From the NCBI GenBank assembly GCA_003550305.1, contig QKYT01000805.1, positions 2,504-33,659 on the forward strand: 31,156 nt of DNA, in the 5' to 3' direction. Positions 1 through 10,421 of this stretch are shown in pieces. Both the position numbers and the translations under genes were made by a program. The notes under the pieces were generated by a model. It was not told where the DNA came from, made no database searches, and was given only the letters and a program-made list of their open reading frames with translations. This stretch comes from Glomus cerebriforme (lineage: Eukaryota > Glomeromycota > Glomeromycetes > Glomerales > Glomeraceae). The first letter of the stretch is position 1; every line of letters starts with the position of its first letter.

Positions 1-490
1 TATTTAAAGAATAATAACGAAACAGATAACCAAAGTATTAATAATAACATATAGAGAAGAAACCAAAAAGAAAATAAAAGACATTTTGAAGAATGGATAA
101 GATAAAATTGAATAGATGTTGAAGAAGGGAATAAGTGAAAGAAAGGTTTATCAACTCAGAAAAAGAAACATACCAGGAATATCGGTTGAGATGTGAAAAA
201 AGTTGGAGATTTAATAGATTCAATGAAAGAATTATTAAGAATATCCAGAGAACTGGAAAAAAAGGAACAATATACCCAATACCGATGAAACAACATAGGA
301 GAATAATTTTAATCGAACCAGGAAGGAAACTTTACAAGATTTTAACTTGGAACAAAGGATGTGATAGGTAAAAGGAAATAATGGTATAGAAAAAAAAACA
401 AAAATTTAAACAAAAGAAAAGATAATGATATCAGATATTAGATTTTAGTAATTTTACTTTTTCTTTATAATATTTATTTGAAAAATGTTA
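1..490 (+). repeat. Left arm of a ~0.5 kb inverted repeat
   Basis: Reads as the reverse complement of about 7372-7885 with few differences, and is cut off by the window start. Both arms carry the same short open frame (135-371 here, 7491-7751 minus there) with shared runs such as YQEYRLRCEK and RFNRFNERIIKNIQRTG. Similarity ends near 490, just after the shared stretch TTTGAAAAATGTTATT. I do not recognise the peptide, and its Lys/Arg/Asn-rich make-up may simply reflect A-rich DNA, so I annotate it as repeat rather than gene. Confidence 0.85.
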
Positions 491-1239
491 TTATTGTTAG
501 TGTGATCGGCGGTTAATTTGTAATAAATAAAAATTGATTCTCTGACTACAAAAATAAAATCACGTTTTACTATATAAATTATAAATATCATTTGATCTGC
601 ATAACTCTAAGCCACCATTGTATAACCTTATTAATCGTTTGTCTTTTTTGTTTTTTTGCTAAAGCTTATAAACCGATTCCTAAAGCTAAAAGATTCATAA
701 AATGATTTCAAGTAATAGGTAATAACTTTTTTTTATTTTGTTAGTTTTTTTCCTTTTTTTTCAGTTCTAACTATTTTTTTTTATTTAGATCTTTGGTTTT
801 TGGGCGGATAGTTTGGAAAAAGTAGTACTTCTTTATTAGTTCTTGTATTAGTTTTTTATTCTTTAGAGAGAAGGTTCATTTTTTTTAAAAAAAAATTATT
901 ATTAAATGGGGTTTTTTTATGTTTTAGCATATAAAATGAGCAGTATTTTTAATAATTGTTTTCGGTTTTCAGTGGCTTAATTTTAATTGATCGACAAATC
1001 ACTGATTACACTAATTGATAAATTGTCAATAGTTAGTTAACAATATATTCAGATCATACTATATATTTTTTTTATAGATGCGCCACATACATGATTAAGT
1101 ATAAATAAAGAAAATAATATGAGGCTGAGCCCCCCCACAAATGGGTAAACTAAATATGCCATAGCGAGAAAAAATAGAGTATAACACATTGGGAATAAGG
1201 GGAAACTAAACTAAGAAAAAAGAAAAAAAAGAAAAAAGA
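491..1239. other. Gene-free AT-rich stretch
   Basis: Poly-T/poly-A rich DNA with no open frame worth calling. A short C-run occurs near 1130. A 16-nt string at about 1023-1038 (TGTCAATAGTTAGTTA) recurs in reverse complement just outside the right inverted-repeat arm near 7360, so the left arm may continue after an insertion of about 530 bp. That is only suggestive. Confidence 0.4.
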
Positions 1240-2505
1240 GTAAGCTATGTCACTATCTAATAATTACTGAACATTTTAGATCATTGGACCGTTCTCACAG
1301 TCCCCAGATAGTAGAGCCAAGGGTAAAAAAAATTCTTTTATTCAAACCAAAAGAAACCCTAGATTCCTCTTTACAAACCGTTTATCACACCCAGTCTAAC
1401 CTATGAGAAGGAAATATAAAATGTAGCACTTCTCTAGTTTTTTTAAAGGTACCAAGCTCAGGTGAGACAAGCATAAAGCCAGATCATGGACATTTGTAAT
1501 TTAGACCAAAATCATAATGAGTCAGTACTTTGTACTTTCCTTTCAAAATCTTATGGACATGGTAGTGATCCTTAAGAGGTATGTTAAATCTGCCATGGGA
1601 GAAGTATTCTTCTAGATCTCCCATGCATTGGATTAGCCATTCGATCTGTTTTTCTAGGGTTTGATATCTCAGACTGCTGGTGGTGCATTTATCATTTTTC
1701 TTACCAGAAGCAGATGGTTTGGAAGATGACTTTTTAGAGTCTTTATTTTTCTAAGAGGAAGTACTTACAGACAGATAAAAAGGGTCAGACATTTTCTTCC
1801 CAATTTTATCTATCTTCCATTTGATGACAAGTTCATGGATCTTAAATTTGGCTTGGCAGGCTTGATTAAGATCATCTGAGGTTCAAAAGAATCTTATAAG
1901 TTTTTGTTTACCTTTGGTAACTTTTACCAGTTTGAATGTAGCTAGATGATGATATACCATAAATTTCTTATCCTGAAAAATAAGGTGTTCTTCAAAGCCT
2001 TCGCCAAAATCAGTTAATATGGCTTGGAAGACTATTCTTTATTTACATTATTCTAAAGACCAATCCACCAGAAACTATCTGACCAAAGTGTTGCCTAATA
2101 ATATTTGCCATTGATCTTCTTCAAATACGTTGAGTACTGAAGTTCGCAGTACTATTGTAATCCTTATACAGGTGTATTTGCCTTGTTTTAATAGGGTGGC
2201 TTTTACAAGAGAACCTAAGTGTTTATTTATTTTCTCAGTAATTTTCTCAGCATCCCATTTATCCAGAATGTCATATAATATTATATCATGTACGTTATCT
2301 TTTAATTTAGGCAGTATCGTGAATCCTGTAATGATGTGAGGAGGTCATTCCTTTCTTGCCTTTTTTGAGGCTTTAGGAAATGGTGCAGAATTTTTTGCTT
2401 GTGAGCTTTGTATTATTTTGTGAAGAATTTTCAGGTGGTGAATTATCTGAGTTAGGAATATCTTTCTCTATCTCCATGTAATCAGTTTCCTAAAGCAGTA
2501 TTTCT
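1240..2505 (-). pseudogene. Decayed LINE-like ORF1 (retrotransposon relic)
   Basis: This stretch is visibly less AT-rich than its surroundings. On the minus strand one reading frame can be followed from about 2400 to 1395 and is broken by several stops (for example TGA near 2344, TAG and TAA codons around 2030-2070, TGA near 1890, TAG near 1750, TGA near 1490). Upstream, an ATG at about 2497 starts a Ser/Asn-rich leader in another frame, so a frameshift is also implied. Recognisable pieces are a segment ending QWQILLGNTLVR, then FLVDWSLE, then VYHHLATFKLVKV, then KLIRFF followed by a Lys/Ser-rich tail. This order resembles the RRM-like nucleic-acid-binding ORF1 that precedes the reverse transcriptase in Rhizophagus LINE-type elements. 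No reverse transcriptase is present here. The repeat identity is from memory of the family and is moderately secure; the pseudogene state is clear. Confidence 0.5.
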
Positions 2506-3486
2506 TATGATTGTAGAATGTAATAATTATCCAATAATATCATTTCATTCTATCAAATTTTAAACTATTCAGGATATAGGTTTATTTATAGCTTATTTAT
2601 AGTTTATCAATTTATAAATATAAAATAATATTTAAATATTATTAATTATTTAGATAATTAGAGTTAGACATTTATTCAAAAAAGGAACTATGGGATTTTA
2701 TCATTGCCTCTATATCCTATGAAGTAGTGCAGTTTGCAATGAAGGATGTTATCATCCAGAAGAGTGTAAAGTTCACTGAAATTCACCTAGTTGGGTTCCC
2801 TATATTGAATGTGGTAAATTAATTTCCTCTGTATATGGTGCTTGTAAAAACATGCGGATAAGTATCATTTTAGAGAATTTTACTAGCGTCAAAAGCTTGC
2901 AAAAATTCAGGCTAGTGACGGATTAGTACTAGGGTAGAGCTGGGTAGTGCTATTATTATAATATGCAGATTAGGAGGCTTTATATGTTTTCTCTTTTAAT
3001 GAGATATGCATGCTCCCCTCCCTTCAGTTGGGATTTTTTGATTGCCTCTTTTTATGCAAATAATTAGCTTAATATTCACAGGCACTTATAATTAGTTTAT
3101 CTTTTTTGCAATCCTAAGCGGTGTAAAATTATATCTCCAGAAAATCAGAAAAAATAAGCAAAATAATCTTCTGACAGGTTATTATGCAATTTTTTTTTAA
3201 TTTATAATTTTTAAAAAAATTTTTTTATATAAGTATTGAAGTTTTAATATAAGAATTATAGGTTTTTTAATAAGTTAATTGAATTTTTATAAAATTCTAA
3301 TAATTATGATTTTTTTAAATAAATTTTTTTTTATATATTATATACCATATATTATTAGCAAAAAATATGCAAATTAAATCCTTTTGCTTAAAAAAAATTC
3401 ATTAAAATATGCATTATAATAACCTAAATTTGACTACAAAATCCTTATTTTGTATGCAAATCCAAACCTAACTTCATAAAATTCCT
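2506..3486. other. No confident gene; possible small coding remnant and inverted repeat
   Basis: About 2735-2850 (plus) has an open frame with Cys-containing, protein-like text (CYHPEECKVH, one stop, then PSWVPYIECGKLISSVYGAC), but an overlapping frame is open too, so the reading is uncertain. About 3173-3440 is bounded by AGGTTATTATGCAAT and, in reverse complement, AGGTTATTATAATGCAT, a possible MITE. The octamer ATGCAAAT occurs three times between 3053 and 3465. The rest is AT-rich and featureless. Confidence 0.3.
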
Positions 3487-4026
3487 CTATGTTGGCGATG
3501 CAATAGTGCACCCTACCCCTACATATATATTTTGGGGTACTTTTGAAGGAGTCTTGGCAAAGTTGTTGTGCTTTTTGTCACTAACTGTGGCAATTGCACA
3601 AGCTGGGGTGTCAGTATTTACTAAAAGACTGACTATAATAGAATATGGGTCAGGTAATTTATCTGGTACCATCATAACCATTGTTACATTGAATGGGGTT
3701 TTAAATTTTGGACATTCACTATCTGCACATACAGGTTTTTGATAAACCCCCCCTATAATATCTCTTTCTTCAAGATCACCAAAGAAACCAGCAAGTATAG
3801 TTTCTTTGGGCATATCTATATCTAATTGTCCGGTAACACTAAGAGTGATGGGATTTCCATTAACAACAGGATCAGGAAAAATCTTTACACCGAGTAGAGA
3901 CGTCTGATAATCCAAATAAGTACATTCCCCAAAGGTAGTTTCTCTTTTAAAAAGTTTATGTGGAATAGCATATACTATGAAAAACGTAGCTAATAAAATA
4001 AATACAAAAATAAAATTTTGGTTCAT
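3487..4026 (-). CDS. ML (MD-2-related lipid-recognition) domain secretory protein
   Basis: A 179-residue single-exon protein. Residues 1-20 form a hydrophobic signal peptide ending near Ala20, followed by a Lys-Arg pair at 27-28 that could be a Kex2 cleavage site. The mature part contains the pattern of small fungal ML/phosphatidylglycerol-phosphatidylinositol transfer proteins: an early Cys, the strand IFPDPVVNGNPITLSVTG, a Cys pair in VCADSECP, PFNVTMVMMVPDKLPDPY, and a final CAIATV. ML proteins are secreted or vacuolar beta-sandwich proteins that bind single lipids, often sterols or phospholipids. The lipid bound here cannot be told. The last ~30 residues (DKKHNNF... to CTIASPT) run beyond the usual end of the family and are unexplained. 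The start is the first ATG after a TATA-like CTATAAAA 95 bp upstream. There is no sign of decay, so I read it as functional. Confidence 0.85.
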   Translation of the reverse strand: MNQNFIFVFILLATFFIVYAIPHKLFKRETTFGECTYLDYQTSLLGVKIFPDPVVNGNPITLSVTGQLDIDMPKETILAGFFGDLEERDIIGGVYQKPVCADSECPKFKTPFNVTMVMMVPDKLPDPYSIIVSLLVNTDTPACAIATVSDKKHNNFAKTPSKVPQNIYVGVGCTIASPT

Positions 4027-4120
4027 GATTTCTTTGTGAGGATAATTTGATAAATATCTGATAAGGATTTTAAATGTAATTATCGATAGCTTGAATTCAG
4101 AGTGAATTAAAATCGTGGCC

Positions 4121-4128
4121 TTTTATAG
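4121..4128 (-). promoter_or_regulatory. TATA-like box of the ML-domain gene
   Basis: CTATAAAA on the minus strand, 95 bp upstream of the start at 4026. The same octamer or CTATATAA stands upstream of the BTB-TLDc gene (16256-16263) and the Sel1 gene (22625-22632). Confidence 0.55.
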
Positions 4129-4346
4129 TATCTCCCCCATTTTATGATAAACAAGCCGATCATTCATTGTATTTATTACAGAATAGATTACAATAATTAT
4201 TTTTTGATGATCACTAATTTCATAAGTCATAGGAAATTTGTCAAATCTTCCGTTTCTAATTAGAAAAATTCCCGATAAACAATATTATTATATTTCACTA
4301 CCTATGATTGTTCTATGAAAATTTTAAAATGAATTTTTTGAGAATT

Positions 4347-4361
4347 ACGTATCGATCACTG
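4347..4361 (-). promoter_or_regulatory. Shared upstream 15-mer (copy 1)
   Basis: ACGTATCGATCACTG on the plus strand; 14 of 15 bases recur at 16304-16318. Each lies upstream of a minus-strand gene, here 321 bp before the ML-domain start. The function is unknown, and it could be a regulatory site or a repeat scrap. Confidence 0.25.
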
Positions 4362-6127
4362 CGGAAAAATCGAAACAAGCAATTAATTGAGAACATTAAC
4401 TTTCTTTACAATGTATTTATTTTATTTATAAATGAAATGTATAAATCTATAGCGAAACAAAATTAACTAATTCACCCGAAAGTATTTAATTTCAATCACT
4501 ATACACTTTAATTTGTTTACAATTGTTAGGATTTTTTTACAAATTCAAAATGTATTTTGTCAATACAGTAATAATTTCATTATCCGACGTATTTTTTTTC
4601 ACTTTCAGAACTTGAATTTTCAATAAAAGAAGTTTTTTCGAGTTTCATTTGCACTATGTAAGTTTCAGTAATCACATAATCTACTAGCTTACCATCTCCG
4701 AATGAGCCGAATAAGCTGTATGCATATTTTCCTGTGTTGAAGATGAAATATATATACTGTATGTCATGAGTTGTCGAGTGGTCTAAAATACGCATATTTC
4801 ATACACAAAACTCTAAGCGCAGTTCATCACGCAAGCTTCAGGATAGAATCAATAATTGTTATCTAGAAGTTTATATTTGTCGTATATCATGAACTAGCTC
4901 CGAACTGTAATTATTTTTTATGTTGCTTCGTAATAATAAAAAAGCTTATTGCTAACGAAAAGAAATGGATTTTTTTTTAACAATGTATTTTCATTTTTGT
5001 AATAATACCAAGATGCATATCAATTAGTATATCAATTATGGTAGTTGCTCATTTTTTCCCAATGTTTTTTATTTCAAAATCGTCTCTGATTTGTATGTCG
5101 TACATTCGCCTATCATGAATAAAAAAAAACATATCCGTTTTGAGGTATTGATACAAAAAAGTGAGTGATTAAACTATAAAGATCTCAACAGTCAATAATT
5201 TTCCTTTTTTTTTTTGCGATTACAATTGAAATAGGATTACACAATGATTAATGAAACTTCCATATTTGTGCGCCCCGAGGATGATACAATTTTTACGTTG
5301 ATCAGTTTCGCATAAAACCTTTTTATCGGATTTTCTTTTTAGCGCTGATTATCATCTGATTTTCATGTACTGATCAGTGATCACAAATAAAATGAGCATA
5401 GCAAATTTCGAATAATCACATGATGGTCATTTAAAATCAAATAATCTATCTAACTAAAAAAAATTCCTGTGTAACCGTTATTAGATATTTATACAGGCTT
5501 ATCTAAATTTCTGAATTGTGCAACGCGCCTAATCTATATAGATATTGATCGGCAAATTCCGTGTTGATTGATTACTAATGTATACAACTTGATTACTTTT
5601 TAATTCCCTCTAACTTTTTTCGGTAATAATTTTAGCTCATTAATAATTTTTTTTGCTCTATAACGATGGAACGCTACAATGTTTATTTTATTTTTATTTT
5701 TTCTTACTTTGTAACAATGGATTGCTACAATGTGATGATTTTTTTTTTGTAATAATAACTAGGGTAATTGGAAGTTGTTAGTGAGTTATAATCTATATAA
5801 AAAAATGTTAACTGTTTAACCTGTATAAATATTTTTCAACATGTGATTCATCTGCGCCTTCTGCGCCTAATCTATTCCATATTTTAGGTGGCAAACTGAT
5901 GGGTGGCATGATTATTAACCTATTGATTTTATTAAATCAGATATCTGATATCTGATATAAACTATTTTTTTCATATAAGTTCTTATATAATGCGAAAATC
6001 ATCAGCTACCTAGAAATGTCTAAAACTGGTGAATATTCATGCATTGCGAAGTAATACAACTTTTGTTTGTGATGACATTTCCAATGGTAACAGATAGAGT
6101 CAAAATTCCTGAAACAACCCATAGGTA
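4362..6127. other. Long gene-poor stretch
   Basis: No supportable gene. A 71-codon open frame at 4580-4795 (minus) has a mixed amino-acid composition but no recognisable family, and a stop lies just upstream of its ATG; I give it little weight. Around 5655-5740 a short motif is repeated directly (AACGATGGAACGCTACAATG and AACAATGGATTGCTACAATG, about 50 bp apart). Around 5938-5958 GATATCTGATATCTGATAT is a short tandem repeat. Confidence 0.4.
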
Positions 6128-6250
6128 AAACTTCAATGAGCCCTTTTTGCATATTTTCTGATATTTCATGTATATTTTATGTACATCGTACATTTTAAAT
6201 ATATTTTTTGTATACTTTTCGAACATAATTTTTTTTTTATAGGACATACC
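6128..6250 (-). mobile_element. MITE fragment, same family as 27981-28130
   Basis: Shares with the later copy the order TGAGCCCTTTTTGCAT, then ACATNGTACATTTTA, then a poly-T run ending TATAGG. This copy lacks a clear matching left terminus, so it looks partial. It overlaps a short minus-strand open frame (6020-6247) that is probably chance. Confidence 0.5.
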
Positions 6251-7204
6251 TTAATATGAATTTGGTTGGAAAAGAATTATGCCGTTATCATTATAACAAA
6301 CTCAGTGTGAATGAAAATTATAATGGCTAAATAATTTATTGTTGATTATGTGATGTATTAATTAGAAAAAATGACTTATGACTAGTACATATTTTACGCA
6401 TCTAATTAAATCATAACTTTTTTTAAACACAAATTAGAGTTCACCTTATTCATTTATACCTAGATGATTAATTTATAATTTATTATGGGTTTCTAGTATT
6501 ATTACAGTTAAAGTTATTTATTTTGTATTATAAACATAATTAAACCAATGATTGTTAATTAGATTATCATCTGAATTATGGAAAATGTTTTTTTTTTTTG
6601 ATTCAGATTCTTTTTGAGAAGAAAAGGCTTGAAATTCAATGCTTATGTTTTTTATTAAAATCTTTTTATTTTTTTTAGTATTAGAATCCTAAATTGATTT
6701 TTATATTAAAATTTCCTTTTGTGTATTCTTGTAAAAGCAAATAGAACAATTAAGTTTCTCAGAAAATTAAACATTTTCCAATACAGTTAACTTTATTTTA
6801 ATTAATATCATTTTTTTGAATTCAATAATTTGGAAGCCCTTTAAATTTAAGATTTAATATTATTTTATATATGTAAAACGGTAAACTATAAATAAGCTAA
6901 AATAAACTTATATCCTGAATAGTTTGAAATTTGATGGAATGGAACGATATTATTGGCTTGATGAACAATTTCTATCAAAATTTCACTTATCCCTAATTAT
7001 CCAGTGCTCTAAATAAAAAGCAAATAAAATAAAATATTTTATTAATCGATTTATTTAAAAACAACATCAACGAATAAAAAATTAATAAAAAAACATTTCA
7101 TTCTTCTGAATGATTATTATAAATTTCTTCTCACCTATAGAAAAATTAACGCGTTTCAATATATTTTCCGGATATCACGTTTTATTGGGAATGTTAAAAG
7201 ATTG
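6251..7204. other. Gene-free AT-rich stretch
   Basis: No open frame or known repeat. Homopolymer A and T runs predominate. Confidence 0.4.
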
Positions 7205-8510
7205 GCCGGTTAATTTAATGGACTATAGTGTAGAACAGGTTATCATTATCCGGCCGAAACGATTCACGAAATGATTTTTTTTTTACTTAAAAAATAGATA
7301 TTTATTTTTTTTAAAAAAAAAATAATGTTAATTTACACTTTTTCATAATAAATAACTAACTATTGACAAATTTAATAACATTTTTCAAATAAATATTATA
7401 AAGAAAAAGTAAAATTACTAAAATCTAATATCATTATCCATTTCTATTTTACTTCTATTTTTCTTGTTTTTTAAATTTTTGTTTTTTTTTCTATACCATT
7501 ATTTTCTTTTGCTTATCACATCCTTTGTTCCAAGTTAAAATCTTGTAAATTTTCCTTCCTGGTTCGATTATTCTCCCATGTTGTTTCATCGGTACTGGGT
7601 ATATTGTTCCTTTTGTTCCAGTTCTCTGGATATTCTTAATAATTCTTTCATTGAATCTATTAAATCTCCATCTTTTTTCACATCTTAACCGATATTCCTG
7701 GTATGTTTCTTTTTCTGAGTTGATAAACCTTTCTTCAAATTTTTCTTTCACTTATTCCCTTCTTCAACATCTATTCAANTTTNTCTTATCCATTCTTCAA
7801 AATGTCTTTTATTTTCTTNTTGNTTTCTTCTCNNTATGTTATTATTAATACTTTGGTTATCTGTTTCGTTATTATTCTTTAAATATTCATTTTAATAATT
7901 TCGCCAGGATCCTGTTTTCTTGTTCTTTCCGTGTAATTTTATCGATTTATTAATTTGTTTAATATTTTTTTCTCTTAAGCTTGTTTTCTTTTATTTCTTT
8001 ATTGCTTTTCTTCACCTATCTCTGCCTATTTTTATGTATTTTAATTTTTAGGTTTCTTCTTATTTCTTGCTGCTTATTGAAATTTCTCATCCCGGTAATC
8101 TCTTTAGTCTGTTTAGAAATATAATTTTATATGAAATAAAGAGGGAGTTTTAGCCTAAACCAAACCAGTCAGTTAGGAGATACTCAACTATCTGACCGGT
8201 CTTTCCTTGCCTGATACGAGAAGACCTCTATATACAGTATAAGGAAGATAAGAGGAAGTTTAAAGGAATTTAAAAATAAACCAAACCAGCCAGTTAGGAG
8301 ATACTCGACTATCTGACCGGCATTTCCTTGCCTGATATGAGGAAACCCCCATATACAGTATAAGGAAGTTAAAAGGATGTTTAAAGGGAGAAGTTTTGTT
8401 TTTAAAAAGTATGAGATTATGAAAAAAAAGGAAATTAGAGATACACGGGGGAATATACAAAAAAAAATTAAGAAAAAGGGTACAATATTTATATAATTAA
8501 AATGAGTCAA
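7205..8510 (-). repeat. Dispersed repeat with relic ORF and minisatellite
   Basis: A composite repeat. Its low-coordinate end reads GACTATAGTG...CATTATCCGGCCGAAACGATTCAC, then an A/T tract, a relic open frame (7491-7751 minus), and a two-unit 121-bp minisatellite at 8160-8400. The same order recurs, more diverged, at 17360-18720 (GACTATAGAG...CATCCGGTCGAAACAATTCAC, relic frame, two minisatellite units). Part of it (7372-7885) is also the right arm of the inverted repeat with 1-490. Several ambiguous bases at 7779-7834 suggest the assembler met variant copies. No transposase, reverse transcriptase or integrase is readable, so the element class is unknown; a non-autonomous element or an untranslated end of a larger element is possible. 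Confidence 0.7.
8160..8400. repeat. Minisatellite, two ~121-bp units
   Basis: Unit begins CCAAACCAG, continues CAGTTAGGAGATACTCRACT and TCCTTGCCTGATA, then CTATATACAGTATAAGGAAG, and ends GTTTAAAGG. Units start at 8160 and 8281. The same unit occurs twice at 18392-18630. Confidence 0.85.
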
Positions 8511-9454
8511 AATTAATAATGATACATTAATAAACTAAGCATGACGAGTCATGTCGCACGAATATGATTTTAATATTTTTGGGAATTTTTTATAATTGAG
8601 TCATAGCTTATACTTATTTGTGTTATGATGTCATGATTTATTGCATGAAAACTTTCTATAATTTGTTAATAACTCATGATTTAATCTGAAAATAATCGAT
8701 AGATTATAAATAAAATCATTATCGGATGCAAAAATGTAAAGATATTATCGATATCATCATTGATAATAAATTTTTAGTCCGACTTTTTAGTGCATCTTTT
8801 GATAGAAACTTTCTATACTTTTTGCAAAACAATTCCGTAATAAATTGCTTTAAATTTGGTATTATAGTATTTATTGAATGGATCGGTTATATTGAGATAT
8901 TTGATCACATTTAAATAACTACAAATACTTTTATAAATAAATTTTCTAAATTTAGACGTGCAAAGATTAATTTTACGAGATTTGACACATTAAACACTCA
9001 GCTTATTATAATAAGATTTTTATGATACATCTAGTTGAAAAATGTAATAGATAAATAAAATCTCACTTGATGATTATTATAATCGTCCAAAAAATAAATT
9101 AATACATTAATGATGGTTATGTTCTGCATACGTGGGGATCTTGTGAAATTAATTTCATAAACGATTTGATAGAGAATACAATGTTTTTGTAGGTGAATAG
9201 GATTTTTTTTTTTTTGATTTTATTATGAGGTATTTTTTTTCTTTGTAAATATGAAATAAAAATAAACGTTATTTATACAGTATATAGCCGATTTTCTTTT
9301 AATAACGGCTTGCTGATGATTTATCTTAACATTAATTAATAAAAAAATATATATAGTATTTATGTACGGAATATATGGTAACACCATTAGTTATCTTTTT
9401 TATCTTTGTGTAACAGGCAAAAAAATTTCGGCTAATATAGTTAATGGGCACACG
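8511..9454. other. Gene-free AT-rich stretch
   Basis: Contains poly-T runs (about 9200-9240) and short chance frames only. It precedes the truncated TLDc pseudogene and contains no recognisable BTB coding remnant. Confidence 0.4.
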
Positions 9455-10137
9455 AACTTACAAGATGATCTTTGTATTAGTAATGAGATTATCATTTAAC
9501 ATGTGGACAGCATCCTGTTATACAAGAAATGATTCTACGGTAATGGAAAAAATATTTAGTAGATCTATTCCATTAATTAGACTTTATTGTAGTTTTTTTT
9601 TAAAAAAAACATATACTAATAAAGAATAATGATTTGGTCAATAATATACTTGCGCATCATATGACACCAAATAATAAACTCAATATTTAAATATCTTTGC
9701 AAAAAAGATACTTTGCGCAATAATATTGTACTGTACATATTCCTCCATTTACTTTATCATGCTGGTGCAACATTTCATAAAAGATGTGACAATAAGGGGC
9801 TACTATCGTTGTGGTAATTCGGAGTAAATAATTGGAGGATATAATCCACTTCATGTGATTTAAGTAATTCATGGAAATCAATAACAAATAGTTTATATTC
9901 TCATTTACAAATAAAACAAACTCTCAAAGTGCAAAAATAGGGTATAGTAATGATAATGGATTTTCTATATTATATACATAGTCCTGAATTATATTATCAG
10001 AATAAATATCTCATTTGGTATAGAAATAATAATTATCCCAGGCATCGTTTGTTTTATCCTAAAATAAATTGATATATACCATAAATGTTAGTATTAATTT
10101 AGATAATTATGAAGTATTTCAGGTTGTTAGAAAGTAA
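9455..10137 (+). pseudogene. 5'-truncated BTB-TLDc pseudogene
   Basis: Closely matches the second half of the intact gene at 10422-11930, starting at the segment equivalent to about 11095 (GATGATCTTTGTATTAGTAA versus GATGATTTTTGTATTAGTGA). It keeps the stretches that encode the TLDc core (GGAGGATATAATCCACTT) and the C-terminal YEVFQVVRK plus stop. It has lost the BTB domain and part of the middle region and carries many frameshifts, internal deletions and stops. It lies in the same orientation about 1.8 kb upstream of the intact copy, so it is a decayed tandem duplicate and not a retrocopy fragment from elsewhere. Confidence 0.9.
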
Positions 10138-10182
10138 TTATTTTGTTATATATTTTTGTAAAAATGTAATTATAATTCAGCG

Positions 10183-10350
10183 CTCAGTAGCATTTTATAA
10201 TTTCTATTGTAAACCTAATTATTTATTGTTTATACAATTTAGGTATAATAATAATGATAATGAACTTTCATAAAAGACAATGATCAACCTATGAATTCTC
10301 TTTTCAGTCATTCATTTGTTTCAACTAAATGCTAATGTACATTTCCTCAA
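10183..10350 (+). promoter_or_regulatory. Upstream region of the BTB-TLDc gene, duplicated downstream
   Basis: Holds a TATA-like CATAAAAG at 10269-10276 and the shared string CTCTTTTCAGTCATTCATTTG. A diverged copy of the whole block is found at 12053-12253, past the gene's end. The intact gene starts about 70 bp after this block. Confidence 0.5.
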
Positions 10351-10421
10351 AAATAAAAATACGGTATCACCGCAGAATTTTATTTTTTAAAAAAATTTTT
10401 ATTTGCTACTTTATTTTTATC

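Noticed and set aside
3506..3742. 78-codon plus-strand frame
   Set aside because: Antisense to the ML-domain gene, no family features.
7561..7580. GGTTCGATTATTC as a tRNA B box
   Set aside because: No A box or cloverleaf can be built around it; it lies in the dispersed repeat's relic frame.
8160..8400. CRISPR-like spaced repeats
   Set aside because: Units are contiguous 121-bp tandem repeats in a eukaryotic genome, without unique spacers.
8184..8510. 108-codon minus-strand frame with repeated segments
   Set aside because: Spans the 121-bp minisatellite; the repeat of peptide text reflects the DNA units.
10329..10421. N-terminal extension of the BTB-TLDc gene to an upstream ATG
   Set aside because: The extra 31 residues are Lys/Ile/Phe-rich with no match in the paralogue, which starts at the equivalent of 10422.
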